A stretch of 41,606 nucleotides of DNA from an uncultured Chlorobiaceae bacterium. GTDB taxonomy: Bacteria; Bacteroidota; Chlorobiia; Chlorobiales; Chlorobiaceae. Shown here one piece after another: positions 26,245 through 36,468 of this stretch. How positions within the stretch are numbered: position 1 is the stretch's first letter; every line of letters begins with the position of its first letter. A program made the translations under genes and the position numbers. The notes under the pieces are model-generated. The model had not been told where the DNA came from, made no database searches, and was given only the letters and a program-made list of their open reading frames with translations. The DNA lies in the NCBI GenBank assembly GCA_903940125.1, contig CAJAJL010000099.1, positions 1 to 41,606 on the forward strand. Direction: 5' to 3'.

Positions 26245-27537
26245 TCAGCGATAGAGAAGCTTTGCAGGATCGGTCCGGTTAAACAGCTCTATCTGCTTCC
26301 GGCTCTCGGCCATAATGTCGTCAAGCGGTAACTGTTTTTTGATCATCTCACGGAAGAGAGAGGTGCCGGCAAGCCGGTCGAAAAATATGTGTCCTTTATC
26401 GAGCGCTATTCCCTCAGGATAAAGACGCTGAAGGACAAGAAGAAGAGCAGCGGCTGTTTTGAACGGGCTGAATGTTTTTCTCTCTGTAATTGCAAGCTTC
26501 ACTCCCTGACAGCGTTCTCCTATGAATTTGCCCGACAATGGCTGAAAAGTAACAGCATCAAACACAACACCGGGCAGACTGTAAGCCTTGAGAGCATCTG
26601 CAAGCTCCACGCCATTGATGAACGGTGCACCAAACTGCAGAAACGGAGCATCAGTTCCTCGGCCTTCGCTGACGGTTGTGGCTTCAAGAAATACCGTCGC
26701 GGGATAGACTATTGCCGTGTCAATACTTCTGATATTCGGGGAAGGAGAGATAAACTGAAACCCGGGATACTCATCGGCAAACCTTGCACGATTGTACCCT
26801 GACATTGTTATGACCTTCAGATCAAGCTTTTTATACAAGCGCTCCTTCAGCAGCATGGCAATTTCACCGACTGTCATGGAATGAATAAAAGGGATATCGA
26901 CTGCTCCGACAAACGACTCATAACCGGGCGCAAGCATAAATCCAGCCGGAGCGAGGGGAATAACCGGATTGGGGCGATCAAGCACCATAAAGGGTATGCC
27001 AGCCTCCTCACAGGCCTGCATGGCATTTTTCATGGTCGAAATGTAGGTGTAACAGCGTGAGCCAATGTCCTGAAGGTCATAAACCAGCATATCAATAGTT
27101 TTCAGCTGCCGGATATCAGGTTTTTTGGAAGTCCCATAGAGTGAGAACACCGGAAGAGAAGCATGAACAATTGAAGGGCTGACCTTTTTTCCAGCTTCGA
27201 TATCCGCCGAAAAACCGTGCTCAGGAGCCATGATAAACTGGAGTCCGACTCCGTTCCGGAGCATGAGGGCATAATTCGGCTCCCCTGTCCGACTGACTCC
27301 AGCCACATTGGTAATGAGACCAACTTTCAAGCCTGCAAGCTCGTGGAATTCTGATGCTTCAAGACGGTCTATACCGTAGAGCAACGGTTCAGCTGAAGCG
27401 GAAAGAGTGAAAAAGAGAGAGAGAAGAAGGTAAACAGCGACGACAAAAGAAGAGCGCTTTGCGCGTGCATGAAAGAATGGAGAAAAAAAACATCCTTCAA
27501 TATTCATGACCAAGAGCTTCTTAACGAACATTTTCAA
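26245..27537 (-). CDS. Exo-beta-N-acetylmuramidase NamZ-type (DUF1343)
   Basis: A 430-residue secreted protein of the DUF1343 family, shown elsewhere to remove terminal MurNAc from glycan fragments. A signal segment SSFVVAVYLLLSLFFTLSASA ends near residue 49. Family motifs are GLKVGLITNVAGVSRTGEPN, MAPEHGFSADIEAG with the likely catalytic Glu, DLQDIGSRCYTYISTM and VLDRPNPV. It would act in the periplasm in cell-wall recycling. The gene ends 8 bases from the convergent cfa stop. The start is uncertain: ATG at 27537 or a Met about 12 codons later. Confidence 0.88.
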   Translation of the reverse strand: MKMFVKKLLVMNIEGCFFSPFFHARAKRSSFVVAVYLLLSLFFTLSASAEPLLYGIDRLEASEFHELAGLKVGLITNVAGVSRTGEPNYALMLRNGVGLQFIMAPEHGFSADIEAGKKVSPSIVHASLPVFSLYGTSKKPDIRQLKTIDMLVYDLQDIGSRCYTYISTMKNAMQACEEAGIPFMVLDRPNPVIPLAPAGFMLAPGYESFVGAVDIPFIHSMTVGEIAMLLKERLYKKLDLKVITMSGYNRARFADEYPGFQFISPSPNIRSIDTAIVYPATVFLEATTVSEGRGTDAPFLQFGAPFINGVELADALKAYSLPGVVFDAVTFQPLSGKFIGERCQGVKLAITERKTFSPFKTAAALLLVLQRLYPEGIALDKGHIFFDRLAGTSLFREMIKKQLPLDDIMAESRKQIELFNRTDPAKLLYR

Positions 27538-27636
27538 GCCAAAAAGATTTCACTCGTCCAATACCCTTCAAGGAAAGCGCTGGTAAAGAGTTAAAATAGA
27601 GAGTTCAGGAGAGAAAAAGAACGAATCGACCAAAAA

Positions 27637-27663
27637 AAAGCCGCCTGTTGATGGGCGGCTTTA
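27637..27663 (-). terminator. Intrinsic terminator after the initiator tRNA gene
   Basis: On the minus strand AAAGCCGCC and GGCGGCTTT form a 9-base stem with a short loop, followed by a run of T. It lies directly downstream of the tRNA and would end its transcript, and perhaps read-through from metG. Confidence 0.88.
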
Positions 27664-27667
27664 GTTG

Positions 27668-27740
<73 letters not shown>

Positions 27741-27786
27741 ATGTTTGTGCTACAATGTACGGAATAAATTCTCTTATACAAACTTT

Positions 27787-29895
27787 TTATTGAATCTGTC
27801 TGCCATTTATTTCAGACCCTGCAGGTTCAATAACAAACAGTTTCCCGTCTGCCCCCTCTACGGCGAGAATCATACCCTCTGAAACTTCATCGCGGATGGT
27901 GCGTTCGGCCAGATTTGCAACCAGCACAACATTTTTACCAATCATCTCTTCAGGCGGGTAATAGCGTGCGATACCGGCAAGAACCTGCCTGGTTACTGAA
28001 CCGACCTGCAGCTGAAGTTTCAGCAGTTTTCCGGCTTTCTTAACCGGTTCAGCTGCTATGACTTTAGCAACCCTCAAGTCCACCTTTAAAAAATCGTCAA
28101 AGCTTATCACAGGCTTGAATTCCTGACGATTCTGCTCTACACCTGCCTCGCGCTTTTCAGCTTCGGCCAGCAGAGCCTCAATTTTTCTGAGTTCCGGCGC
28201 AATGTCGGCATCATCAATTTTTGTAAAAAGTATTTCCGATTCCGGCCTGAGCTTGTGGCCTTTTGAAAGAGCCGGGCGGAGCAGAGATGCCGTAAGGGAA
28301 CTTCCTCTGGTGAAGCGATCTTCGATGCTGTCCCCAAAACCGAGCATGGCATAGATACGGTTGCTGGTTTCGGGAATAACCGGATAGAGTGCCACAGCAA
28401 GCGCGTGACAAAGGTTCAAAGAGAGAGCTATAGCTCTTGCTGCCGCTTCGCGGTCAATCTTGATGACTTTCCATGGCTCCGACTCTGTGAGAAATCGATT
28501 GGATGCCCTGGCTATCTCCATACCGAGAGAGGCTGCCTCTCTGAAATGAAACTGTTCAAACGCAAGATCAAGCTGCCGGAGAGTATCCGTCCAGTTAATG
28601 CCAAGTGAGTTCCACTCTTCAAGAGAAGACTCACAGGGTACCTCTCCATCAAAACGGGCATTGGTAAAGTCAACTGAACGCTTGATAAAGTTCCCGAGGG
28701 TATCGGCCAGTTCACCATTGGTCCTGTTCTGAAAGTCCTGCCAACTGAAATCGGTATCCTTGTTTTCAGGATAGTTCATGGCGATAGTGTAGCGGAGGGT
28801 ATCGGCTGGAAATTTTTCAAGGAATTCACCAAGATAGACCGCATAGTTCCTTGACTTTGAAAACTTTCTTCCTTCAAAATTCATGAACTCTGATGCCGGC
28901 ACATTATCGGCAAGATTATAGCGTTCGCTCTGGCGTCCCTGGTTCCATGCCATCAGAATAGCAGGAAACATCAGGGTATGAAAAACCACGTTATCCTTCC
29001 CGATAAAATGGATAAGCCGGGTATGAGGATCCTGCCAGTACTCTTTCCATAGATCACTCTTTCCCAATTTTTCCGCCCACTCTCTGGTAAACGAGATATA
29101 GCCGAGCACGGCATCGAACCATACATAAAGCACTTTGCCGGCAGCCTCTGCAGTATCGAGAGGCACCTTGATGCCCCAAGACAGATCACGGGTTATCGCC
29201 CTGTCGTTCAGTCCCTGTTTGAGCCAGGTGCGGCTGTAATTCACCACATTCTGCCGCCAATCCCCTTCATGGCTGTCGACGTACTCCTCAAGCTGTTTCT
29301 GGAAGCGTCCAAGCGGAAAGTACCAGTGCATAGTTTCGCGCAGCTCCGGTGTAGCATCAGAGAGCTTGCTTTTCGGATTGATGAGTTCCAGCGGACTTAA
29401 ATGGGTACCGCACTGTTCACACTGATCGCCGTTGGCTTCGGGGTTATTGCAGATCGGACATGTGCCGGTAATGTACCGATCGGAAAGAAAACGGTCAGCT
29501 TTGCGGTCAAAAAAAAGCTTTTCGGTCTTTTTGGTAAAAATTCCTTTCTTCTCAATTTCAAGAAAAAACTCCTGTGCCGTCTGATGATGACGTTCGGAAG
29601 TTGTTCTGCCATAATAATCAAACGAAATACCGCACTTTGAGAACGCATCATGGTTCATCCGGTGGTAACGATCAACGACATCCTGAGGAGAAATACCCTC
29701 TTTCTCTGCTGTGATGGTAATAGGCACACCGTGTTCATCGGATCCACCGATATGAATGACATCCTCACCCTTAAGCCTTTTATATCGAACATAAATATCT
29801 GCAGGAAGATAAACACCTGCCAGGTGACCGAGATGAACCGGACCGTTAGCGTATGGAAGCGCCGAGGTAACCAGAGTTCTTTGAAACTGATGCAT
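27787..29895 (-). CDS. metG: Methionyl-tRNA synthetase
   Basis: Charges both tRNA-Met species. The 702 residues have the HIGH-type motif HLGH in GPVHLGHLAG and zinc-knuckle cysteines in TCPICNNPEANGDQCEQC. The second class I signature is KFSKSR in place of KMSKS. A C-terminal tRNA-binding domain starts near VISFDDFLKVDLRVAKV, common in dimeric MetG. It lies directly upstream of the initiator tRNA gene. All domain features look intact. Confidence 0.96.
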   Translation of the reverse strand: MHQFQRTLVTSALPYANGPVHLGHLAGVYLPADIYVRYKRLKGEDVIHIGGSDEHGVPITITAEKEGISPQDVVDRYHRMNHDAFSKCGISFDYYGRTTSERHHQTAQEFFLEIEKKGIFTKKTEKLFFDRKADRFLSDRYITGTCPICNNPEANGDQCEQCGTHLSPLELINPKSKLSDATPELRETMHWYFPLGRFQKQLEEYVDSHEGDWRQNVVNYSRTWLKQGLNDRAITRDLSWGIKVPLDTAEAAGKVLYVWFDAVLGYISFTREWAEKLGKSDLWKEYWQDPHTRLIHFIGKDNVVFHTLMFPAILMAWNQGRQSERYNLADNVPASEFMNFEGRKFSKSRNYAVYLGEFLEKFPADTLRYTIAMNYPENKDTDFSWQDFQNRTNGELADTLGNFIKRSVDFTNARFDGEVPCESSLEEWNSLGINWTDTLRQLDLAFEQFHFREAASLGMEIARASNRFLTESEPWKVIKIDREAAARAIALSLNLCHALAVALYPVIPETSNRIYAMLGFGDSIEDRFTRGSSLTASLLRPALSKGHKLRPESEILFTKIDDADIAPELRKIEALLAEAEKREAGVEQNRQEFKPVISFDDFLKVDLRVAKVIAAEPVKKAGKLLKLQLQVGSVTRQVLAGIARYYPPEEMIGKNVVLVANLAERTIRDEVSEGMILAVEGADGKLFVIEPAGSEINGRQIQ

Positions 29896-29931
29896 ACTGA
29901 GTTAAAAGTCGTTACAGCGATTAAACAAGCC

Positions 29932-30909
29932 CTATTTTTTTACATACATAGCATTAAACTTGTCGACAGGAATTCTGCGCGTCTGATCGTTTTTCAGGTA
30001 TCGAAGGTACACAAGTTTTTTCTGAGCATCAATATTTTCAACAACAGCTGCTCCTTCCGGAGTATTCACCCTGCTCCCTACAGGCGGAAGCGGTAACTGG
30101 GGAGAGGCTTGAGTATGACAACCCTTCTCATGTTTTGAATACCCAAGACAGCATTTCGGACGATTACAGATACCGGTGATATTAAACGCATGACTGTCAT
30201 TCCCCGCGTTTTCGGAATATTGAGTTTTTTCAGAAAACGGGTTCGCATGTATTTTCTGCAGCCAGCTCGAACAACACAGAAGACAGCCACACGGACCGAA
30301 CGCGTTTGCTCTGCGAGCCTCCTCACGTGTTGTGATCTGTACCATCTGAATTCTTGCCTTGAACTCACCGGCAAGATCACGCACGAGTGTTCTGAAATCA
30401 ACGCGATGGGAGGAAGTATAGTAAACCGACAGTTTCTGCTGGTCCATACGTAATTCCACATCAACCAGTTTCAGATCAAGTTCATGCTTTTTAACTTTGT
30501 TCAGGCAAATTTCACGAATCTCAGACTGCCGTTTTTTCAGCTCAATAATTGCCTGATTGTCATTTTCGTCGGCAATACGCAAGACCTCAGTACAGCCCTG
30601 ACCATTTTTATCCAGTCCTTTCAGCTGGAGCTTTTTTCGGGCAATCTGACCTACTGAATAGACAACACCGAAATCATAACCTCCGTCAGATTCAATGATA
30701 ACCTGCATCCCTATAGTAAAAGGAATGCCGGAATTGTTGCGAAAAAATTCACGTCGACAACCCTGCAGCTCAACTTCACAGATATCATCAACAACATCTT
30801 CGGAAACAGCTCCGTAAATGGCTTCCATTTCGCTATGCAGCAATTGTGAAAGCCGAAGCCTTACTTTTGTATTATCACCTAAAAGACAACTGCATATAAC
30901 ATTACTCAT
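29932..30909 (-). CDS. PSP1-domain protein (YaaT/RicT-like)
   Basis: About 325 residues from ATG 30909 (chosen because MSNVICSCLLGDNTKVRL begins the conserved part; the frame is open to 30951). The PSP1 core is recognised by ARRANAFGPCGCLLCCSSWL and NITGICNRPKCCLGY. Its clustered cysteines are the iron-sulfur ligands in RicT of Bacillus, which works in an RNA-decay/maturation complex. Only the PSP1 assignment is certain; the partners RicA and RicF are not in view. It lies 36 bases upstream of metG on the same strand. Confidence 0.85.
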   Translation of the reverse strand: MSNVICSCLLGDNTKVRLRLSQLLHSEMEAIYGAVSEDVVDDICEVELQGCRREFFRNNSGIPFTIGMQVIIESDGGYDFGVVYSVGQIARKKLQLKGLDKNGQGCTEVLRIADENDNQAIIELKKRQSEIREICLNKVKKHELDLKLVDVELRMDQQKLSVYYTSSHRVDFRTLVRDLAGEFKARIQMVQITTREEARRANAFGPCGCLLCCSSWLQKIHANPFSEKTQYSENAGNDSHAFNITGICNRPKCCLGYSKHEKGCHTQASPQLPLPPVGSRVNTPEGAAVVENIDAQKKLVYLRYLKNDQTRRIPVDKFNAMYVKK

Positions 30910-30969
30910 AAAATATTGTTTGTTTTTAATTCCGAAAGCGAACAACATCAAGTGTCCGGCGGCACCTTT

Positions 30970-31734
30970 TTACCCTTTTTCAAGTCCAAAAAAACGCATA
31001 AATGCTTCAACACGTTTATTGATCGAAGCGTTTCCTCTGACAACAGTCAGTGCGTCATCGAAAGCCCGGTTCCTGATCTTCCCGGTAAGATCGTCAAGGT
31101 GCGCCTCGGTCACCCTCTGCATATATGCGGTAAGATCATCAACGCCTTTATATTCCGCCGAAGAGAGTAACCGAGGCTCTCTGAAAGACAAACAGAGCTC
31201 AGGTTTCTGTTCATCAAGATATTCAATCCGACTGACAACTGAAACAAGGTAAATCCAAGGAGTTTTCTTTAGAACACTCGAAATAATGGATGCTGTTCCA
31301 TTAAAAAACAGAAGCGGACGCTTGTCTATCGGCTCTATTTTTCCCTGTGGAAAAATCCACAACGCATTCTGTCTTTCACTGTCGGCTGTCAGCTGATCAG
31401 CAGCATAGCGGAGTGTGTCGAGCGCACTGCGGAGATGGGATTGATCAAGGGAAAAAGCTCCGAGACGGGTAAAAAAGCGATGTTTCTTTAACTGCTTATA
31501 TTCAATAATGATAAACAGATTCTGAAAAAAAAACTTTTCCGTGCAAAGCTGTGACCAGAAACCGTCCCACCAATAGGCGTGATTGGCATAAAAAATAACC
31601 GGAATACGGGGATTCATTTCCTGTACTCCGGCCTGCATAAAAACACGTACCGAATTAAAATACCGCTTGAACTGCCGGCGGGAATACCAGCTGAACCATA
31701 GGGTATAAAGCCTGCTCCGTCGGACTTTAAGCAT
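30970..31734 (-). CDS. LPLAT-family acyltransferase
   Basis: A 254-residue PlsC-like acyltransferase. The HX4D motif is N51-H52-AYWW-D57 and the second block is FPQG (128-131) in place of FPEG. Both are needed for transfer of an acyl chain from acyl-ACP or acyl-CoA to a hydroxyl. The substrate may be a lysophospholipid. In green sulfur bacteria a related acyltransferase (CruD) puts a lauroyl chain on chlorobactene glucoside, and this is a candidate, unproven. The start ATG lies 6 bases after the aspartate aminotransferase stop, so they form one transcription unit. Confidence 0.75.
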   Translation of the reverse strand: MLKVRRSRLYTLWFSWYSRRQFKRYFNSVRVFMQAGVQEMNPRIPVIFYANHAYWWDGFWSQLCTEKFFFQNLFIIIEYKQLKKHRFFTRLGAFSLDQSHLRSALDTLRYAADQLTADSERQNALWIFPQGKIEPIDKRPLLFFNGTASIISSVLKKTPWIYLVSVVSRIEYLDEQKPELCLSFREPRLLSSAEYKGVDDLTAYMQRVTEAHLDDLTGKIRNRAFDDALTVVRGNASINKRVEAFMRFFGLEKG

Positions 31735-31740
31735 CCGCGC

Positions 31741-32955
31741 TTATTTGAATGCTCTCCTGATACGGTTGATCGCCTCCTCCAGAGAGGTGATTGAAGCCGC
31801 ATAGGAAAGACGAAGGTTTTCAGACGCACCGAATGCATCGCCGGGAACAGTGGCCACATGATGCACTTTCAGAAGATATTCGGCCACATCGGCAGAATCC
31901 TTCATGACCACACCGTTAAAGGTTTGACCAAACACTCCGCTGACATCCGGGAAAATATAAAAGGCACCCTCAGGAAGAGCTGTTTTGAAGCCCGGAATGC
32001 TGTTGAGAGCCTGATACATATAATCGCGACGCTTTTGAAATTCAACACGACGCTCTTCAACAATTCCCTGATCTCCCGTCAACGCCGCAACAGCAGCTTT
32101 CTGGGCAATAGCATTCGGATTGGATGTAGTCTGTGACTGTATCTTATCACAGGCGTCAATCAGCCATTTCGGACCTGCAAGATACCCGATTCTCCAACCG
32201 GTCATGGCATAAGTTTTAGATACGCCATTACTGACAATAACCCAATCCTTGATTGCCGGAATCCTTGCCGGAGAGAAAGGACGGACATCGCCATAAACAA
32301 TCATGTCATACATTTCATCAGACACAATGAAAATACCGCGTCCTACAATAACATCAACCAGTGCACGCACCTCATCTTCACTATACACCGACCCTGTAGG
32401 ATTCGATGGAGAATTGAGTACAAGAACCTTGGTTTTCGGTGTAATAGCCGCCTCAAGCTGGTCGGGCGTCATTTTGTATTCATGTTCCAGCGTGGTGTGG
32501 ACAATAACGGGTGTCGCACTGGCAAGACGAACCATTTCGGGAAAACTAACCCAGTATGGCGCAGGAACAATCACCTCATCACCCTCCTGGCAAAGCGCAA
32601 GAAAGGTGTTGGCAAGAGTCTGCTTGCCTCCGTTGCTGACGATGATCTGGTTTGTCTGAAACTCCAGATCGTTATCGCGCTTGAACTTGGCAAGAATGGC
32701 CTTTTTAAGCTCCGGAATGCCGGAATTGGTCGTATAGCGGGTAAACCCTGCATTGATAGCTGCGATAGCTGCCTGGTTTACATTGTCGGGCGTTGGAAAA
32801 TCCGGCTCACCAGCTGACAGACTGACAATATCACTTCCTTCGGCTTTCATTTGAGCGGCCAGATTGCTGATTCGCATGGTCTGCGATTCCTGCATGCTGA
32901 GTACCCGTCGTGTCAGATATTTTTCTTCCAAACTATGTGTTGTAGACATATGCAA
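31741..32955 (-). CDS. Aspartate aminotransferase (class I, PLP)
   Basis: A 404-residue PLP enzyme of the aspartate/prephenate aminotransferase branch. Diagnostic stretches are [29 protein letters not shown], and [17 protein letters not shown] with the Schiff-base Lys. It transfers amino groups between aspartate and 2-oxoglutarate. Some members also use prephenate, which cannot be excluded. It begins a tight minus-strand pair with the acyltransferase and lies 19 bases after coaD. Confidence 0.92.
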   Translation of the reverse strand: MHMSTTHSLEEKYLTRRVLSMQESQTMRISNLAAQMKAEGSDIVSLSAGEPDFPTPDNVNQAAIAAINAGFTRYTTNSGIPELKKAILAKFKRDNDLEFQTNQIIVSNGGKQTLANTFLALCQEGDEVIVPAPYWVSFPEMVRLASATPVIVHTTLEHEYKMTPDQLEAAITPKTKVLVLNSPSNPTGSVYSEDEVRALVDVIVGRGIFIVSDEMYDMIVYGDVRPFSPARIPAIKDWVIVSNGVSKTYAMTGWRIGYLAGPKWLIDACDKIQSQTTSNPNAIAQKAAVAALTGDQGIVEERRVEFQKRRDYMYQALNSIPGFKTALPEGAFYIFPDVSGVFGQTFNGVVMKDSADVAEYLLKVHHVATVPGDAFGASENLRLSYAASITSLEEAINRIRRAFK

Positions 32956-32974
32956 ATGGTTAATTATGATTTAG

Positions 32975-33466
32975 TTAATTCTGTTCATCCCGTTTTTGAT
33001 GAAGCATTTCCAGAACGCATGGATGCACAAATTTACTGACATCTCCACCCAGTAAAGCCACCTCCTTGATAATTGATGAGGCAACATAGGTGTATTTGAC
33101 ATTCGGCATTAGAAATACCGTTGTCACCTCCGGATAGAGCTGGCGATTCAACAGTGACATCTGAAATTCGTACTCAAAATCCTTGACCTGCCGTACCCCT
33201 CGGACAATTGCCCTTGCACCCACCTGGCGAGCATAATCGGCAAGAAGTCCGTCATGGAGCATTTCAACACTGACCGTGGAGTAATCGGCAATAACCTCTC
33301 TGATCATTGCAAGCCGTTCATCACCGCTGAAAAGCGCCTGTTTATGACTGTTCGCAGCAATGACGACAATGACTTCCTCAAAAATATTAAGCGCACGTTC
33401 AAGGACGTCGAGGTGACCGTTGGTAAAGGGGTCGAACGTTCCTGGATATATGGCTTTCTGTTTCAT
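32975..33466 (-). CDS. coaD: Pantetheine-phosphate adenylyltransferase
   Basis: Penultimate step of coenzyme A synthesis: ATP plus 4-phosphopantetheine gives dephospho-CoA. The 163 residues start with [19 protein letters not shown], holding the TxGH nucleotidyl-transfer motif. The C-terminal [20 protein letters not shown] is also conserved. It lies 21 bases after rsmD on the same strand. Confidence 0.96.
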   Translation of the reverse strand: MKQKAIYPGTFDPFTNGHLDVLERALNIFEEVIVVIAANSHKQALFSGDERLAMIREVIADYSTVSVEMLHDGLLADYARQVGARAIVRGVRQVKDFEYEFQMSLLNRQLYPEVTTVFLMPNVKYTYVASSIIKEVALLGGDVSKFVHPCVLEMLHQKRDEQN

Positions 33467-33487
33467 CGGTCAGACAAAGGATCAGTG

Positions 33488-34018
33488 CTAAAAAAAAGTA
33501 ACTCTTGTCATACCGTAATCCCTCTGAAAGGAGTAATACGGAGAGTGTTTGAAATCGATATGGGTACTATGTTCGATAAGCAGAAAGCCATCTTCGGCAA
33601 GAAGTCCGCCTCCGACAATTTTTTCAATCAGCATATCATAATCCTGCCAGGAATAAGGAGGATCACAAAAGACAAGACCGAACGCTCCTGTCGCACGCCC
33701 GAGAAATGCCGAAACATCCGAATTAACAATTTTGACACGATCCTGAACCCCCAACTGAAGGCTTGTCGCCTTCAAGGCTTTCAGGGCATCAACATGCTGA
33801 TCAATAAAACATACTGACCCTGCCCCACGGCTCAACGCCTCAAAACCAAGAGAACCGAATCCGGCAAACAGATCGAGGACCGCAACTCCGTCAAAGTCTA
33901 TCCTTCCTTCAAGAATATCAAAGAGTGACTTTTTAACACGACTGCTGCAGGGACGTATTGCCTGAGACGATGAACTCCTGATTTTGCGTCCTTTATATAT
34001 ACCCGCCAGAATCTGCAC
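33488..34018 (-). CDS. rsmD: 16S rRNA (guanine966-N2)-methyltransferase
   Basis: A 176-residue SAM methyltransferase. The N terminus MQILAGIYKGRKI and RPCSSRVKKSLFDIL are RsmD-specific. The SAM site is LDLFAGFGSLGFEALSRGA and the catalytic motif is DPPY. It modifies the small ribosomal subunit RNA. Its usual neighbour coaD follows, a pairing seen in many bacteria. Confidence 0.95.
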   Translation of the reverse strand: MQILAGIYKGRKIRSSSSQAIRPCSSRVKKSLFDILEGRIDFDGVAVLDLFAGFGSLGFEALSRGAGSVCFIDQHVDALKALKATSLQLGVQDRVKIVNSDVSAFLGRATGAFGLVFCDPPYSWQDYDMLIEKIVGGGLLAEDGFLLIEHSTHIDFKHSPYYSFQRDYGMTRVTFF

Positions 34019-34032
34019 AGAAACGATTGAGC

Positions 34033-34944
34033 TTAAAAGTCACCGAAAGCGGTCTCGCTGAGGATAACAAGTGCTTTTGCAGCATCATCCTTCGAAGGAG
34101 GTTTACCATGCCAGTTACTCTTATCGGGCATAGTCCCTTCAAAAAACGGAACGCCTTTACCCATAATGGTTACAGCAAGCACAACCGATGGTCTGGTGCG
34201 ATTTTCATCAGCCTTTATGGCTTCAACAGTGTTTACAAAATCCTCAATATCGTTACCGTCACAATGATACACATCCCATCCAAACGAACGCCATTTATCA
34301 GCGAATGGCTCAACACTCATAATATTGTTGACCTCACCGTCAATCTGCTCATTGTTGCAATCGACAATACCGATCAGTTTTCCAAGCCCGTAATGTGAGG
34401 CACTCATGGCCGCTTCCCAGATCTGCCCCTCCTGGCATTCGCCATCGCCCATAAGACAGAATACATCATTCTCCCTGCCATCAATGCGCAGGCCGAGCGC
34501 TGCGCCGACTGCTGCAGAAAGACCCTGCCCAAGAGAGCCGGAAGCAATTCTGATACCGGGAAGCTTTGACTCAGACGCAGGATGACCCTGCAGGTATGAG
34601 CTGATCTGACGCAGGGAGTTCAGCTCGCTGAGCGGAAAATAGCCTGAACGGGCAAGCACGCTGTACCATGCAGGAGCGATATGTCCATTGGAAAGAAAAA
34701 CCAGGTCCTGATCATGACTCTGCCAGAACTGATGCGGTTCATGCTGAAGTACCCTGAAGTAAAGCGCTGTAAAAATATCAGCCATACCAAGCGAACCTCC
34801 TGTATGGCCCGAATTGGCCTTGACAAGCATTCTTATAATATCCCGCCGAACCTGACGGGCCATCTCATTGAGTTCATCAAATGTGGCAAGCTGAAGAAGC
34901 TCGCCTTTTTTTTCCGCAGGATAAACTTTTAAGTCTTTTGCCAT
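34033..34944 (-). CDS. Transketolase, N-terminal subunit
   Basis: A 303-residue protein equal to the thiamine-diphosphate-binding N-terminal half of transketolase. SGHTGGSLGMADIFTALYF and GDGECQEGQIWEAAMSASHY (the GDG...N motif for the cofactor) are clear. Two-gene transketolases need a second, C-terminal subunit, which usually follows. Here rsmD follows instead, so the partner must be elsewhere. It functions in the non-oxidative pentose phosphate pathway. Confidence 0.9.
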   Translation of the reverse strand: MAKDLKVYPAEKKGELLQLATFDELNEMARQVRRDIIRMLVKANSGHTGGSLGMADIFTALYFRVLQHEPHQFWQSHDQDLVFLSNGHIAPAWYSVLARSGYFPLSELNSLRQISSYLQGHPASESKLPGIRIASGSLGQGLSAAVGAALGLRIDGRENDVFCLMGDGECQEGQIWEAAMSASHYGLGKLIGIVDCNNEQIDGEVNNIMSVEPFADKWRSFGWDVYHCDGNDIEDFVNTVEAIKADENRTRPSVVLAVTIMGKGVPFFEGTMPDKSNWHGKPPSKDDAAKALVILSETAFGDF

Positions 34945-35018
34945 GGCAGGTCAACAAAATTCTCGCGAATTAATAAAAAAGGTGCAGTTTAAGGAACTGG
35001 TGATAATAACAAAAAAAC

Positions 35019-35663
35019 TTATTCATGTTCACGCTTTCTTTCTCTGAAAAACTTCCATACAGAGAATGAAAGAAGCAGAACAAACAAAACTGATACAGGA
35101 ACACTGTACAGAGCTAAATATCCACCGATATTCTGCCAGTTGCTTCCCAGCAAAAAACCACCGTACAGCAACAGCACATTCCATGCTGTAGCGCTGACAG
35201 CGGCAGCAAGAAAGACTAAAGGAGTTCTTAAATGCATCAACCCTGACATAACGGAAATAACCGCTCTGGAGCCAAACAGAAAGCGGTTTACCAGCACGGC
35301 AAGATAACCATGAGCAGCAAATTTACGGCGAAGAAGATCCATATCGGAAGGCGGAAAAAAACGATGAACACTTTTTGACAACCAGTGCTCTACCGATGTC
35401 CCTCCCTCAGCATACAATTTCATACCGAGATATTTACTGAGCAGGAACACAAACATAAAGCCGGCCGTTGATCCGACGGAAGCCCAGAATAAAGCGCCCA
35501 CAAAAGTTATCCCGCTCTGGTAGATAATATACCCGACAAAAGCAACAGGAACATCTCCAGGTATCGGCGGCACTACATTTTCAAAAAAAGCAATCAGAAA
35601 CAGGAACAGATAGACCGAAAAAGGATCCGCATGCTGCAGATAAGCAATCGCAGATTCAAGCAT
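35019..35663 (-). CDS. DedA-family membrane protein
   Basis: A 214-residue inner-membrane protein of the DedA/SNARE-associated fold, linked in other bacteria to undecaprenyl phosphate or lipid flipping and proton-motive-force maintenance. Conserved stretches are LFLIAFFENVVPPIPGDVPV near the N terminus and the signature FLFGSRAVISVMSGLMHL. About five to six hydrophobic segments are seen. It lies between the transketolase subunit and purC, all on the minus strand. Confidence 0.9.
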   Translation of the reverse strand: MLESAIAYLQHADPFSVYLFLFLIAFFENVVPPIPGDVPVAFVGYIIYQSGITFVGALFWASVGSTAGFMFVFLLSKYLGMKLYAEGGTSVEHWLSKSVHRFFPPSDMDLLRRKFAAHGYLAVLVNRFLFGSRAVISVMSGLMHLRTPLVFLAAAVSATAWNVLLLYGGFLLGSNWQNIGGYLALYSVPVSVLFVLLLSFSVWKFFRERKREHE

Positions 35664-35693
35664 TCAACCCCCCGGTCTTCAGTAAGTTATGTC

Positions 35694-36404
35694 TCAATCG
35701 AGCTCAAGCACCCTTCTCTGAACTTCACTGTATGCATCCTCCACCCCGCCAAGATCAAACCGGAAACGATCTTTGTCCATTTTTTCATTGGTTTCAAGAT
35801 CCCAGAACCTGCAGGTATCAGGGCTTATCTCATCGCCAAGAAGAATCTCGCCGTTATGGCGACCGAACTCAAGCTTGAAATCAACAAGTTTCAATTTTCT
35901 TTCGGCAAAAAACTTTTTGAGCACCGCATTAATCGCTTCCGCACGGCTTTTCAGAACAGCCAGCTCATCAAGAGTTGCAACACCAAGTGCAACTGCATGA
36001 GATTCATTCATCAGAGGGTCATCCAGATCGTCATCTTTCAAATAAAGTTCGACGATGGGTTTTTCAAGCACAGTTCCTTCTGCAAATCCATAGCGCTTCA
36101 CCAGTGAACCTGCGGCAATGTTGCGCACCACAACCTCCACCTTTATAATATCGAGGTGGCGGCAAAGCATATCGCGATCAGAAAGTTTCTCAACCAGATG
36201 GGTACGGATACCCTCTTTTTCAAGCAAGGTAAAAAGCTTGCAGGAAATAGCATTGTTCACAACTCCCTTCTCCGCAATGGTGCCTTTTTTCTTGTTATTG
36301 AACGCTGTCGCATCGTCCTTGAACTCCTGTATGACCAGAGCGCTGTCTTCCGTTAAAAAAACCTTTTTAGCCTTACCTTCGTAAAGCTGTGTCGTCTTGT
36401 TCAT
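35694..36404 (-). CDS. purC: Phosphoribosylaminoimidazole-succinocarboxamide synthase
   Basis: SAICAR synthase of purine synthesis; joins aspartate to CAIR with ATP. The 236 residues begin LYEGKAKKVF, the hallmark N terminus. VEVVVRNIAAGSLVKRYG and LVDFKLEFGRHNGEILLGDE supply substrate and metal sites. It matches the compact bacterial type in length. Confidence 0.96.
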   Translation of the reverse strand: MNKTTQLYEGKAKKVFLTEDSALVIQEFKDDATAFNNKKKGTIAEKGVVNNAISCKLFTLLEKEGIRTHLVEKLSDRDMLCRHLDIIKVEVVVRNIAAGSLVKRYGFAEGTVLEKPIVELYLKDDDLDDPLMNESHAVALGVATLDELAVLKSRAEAINAVLKKFFAERKLKLVDFKLEFGRHNGEILLGDEISPDTCRFWDLETNEKMDKDRFRFDLGGVEDAYSEVQRRVLELD

Positions 36405-36468
36405 GTAAAACGTTTTTTATTGTGGTTGGCTATCCGAGAAGGATAACTGTTAATACCATACTGTTTAT

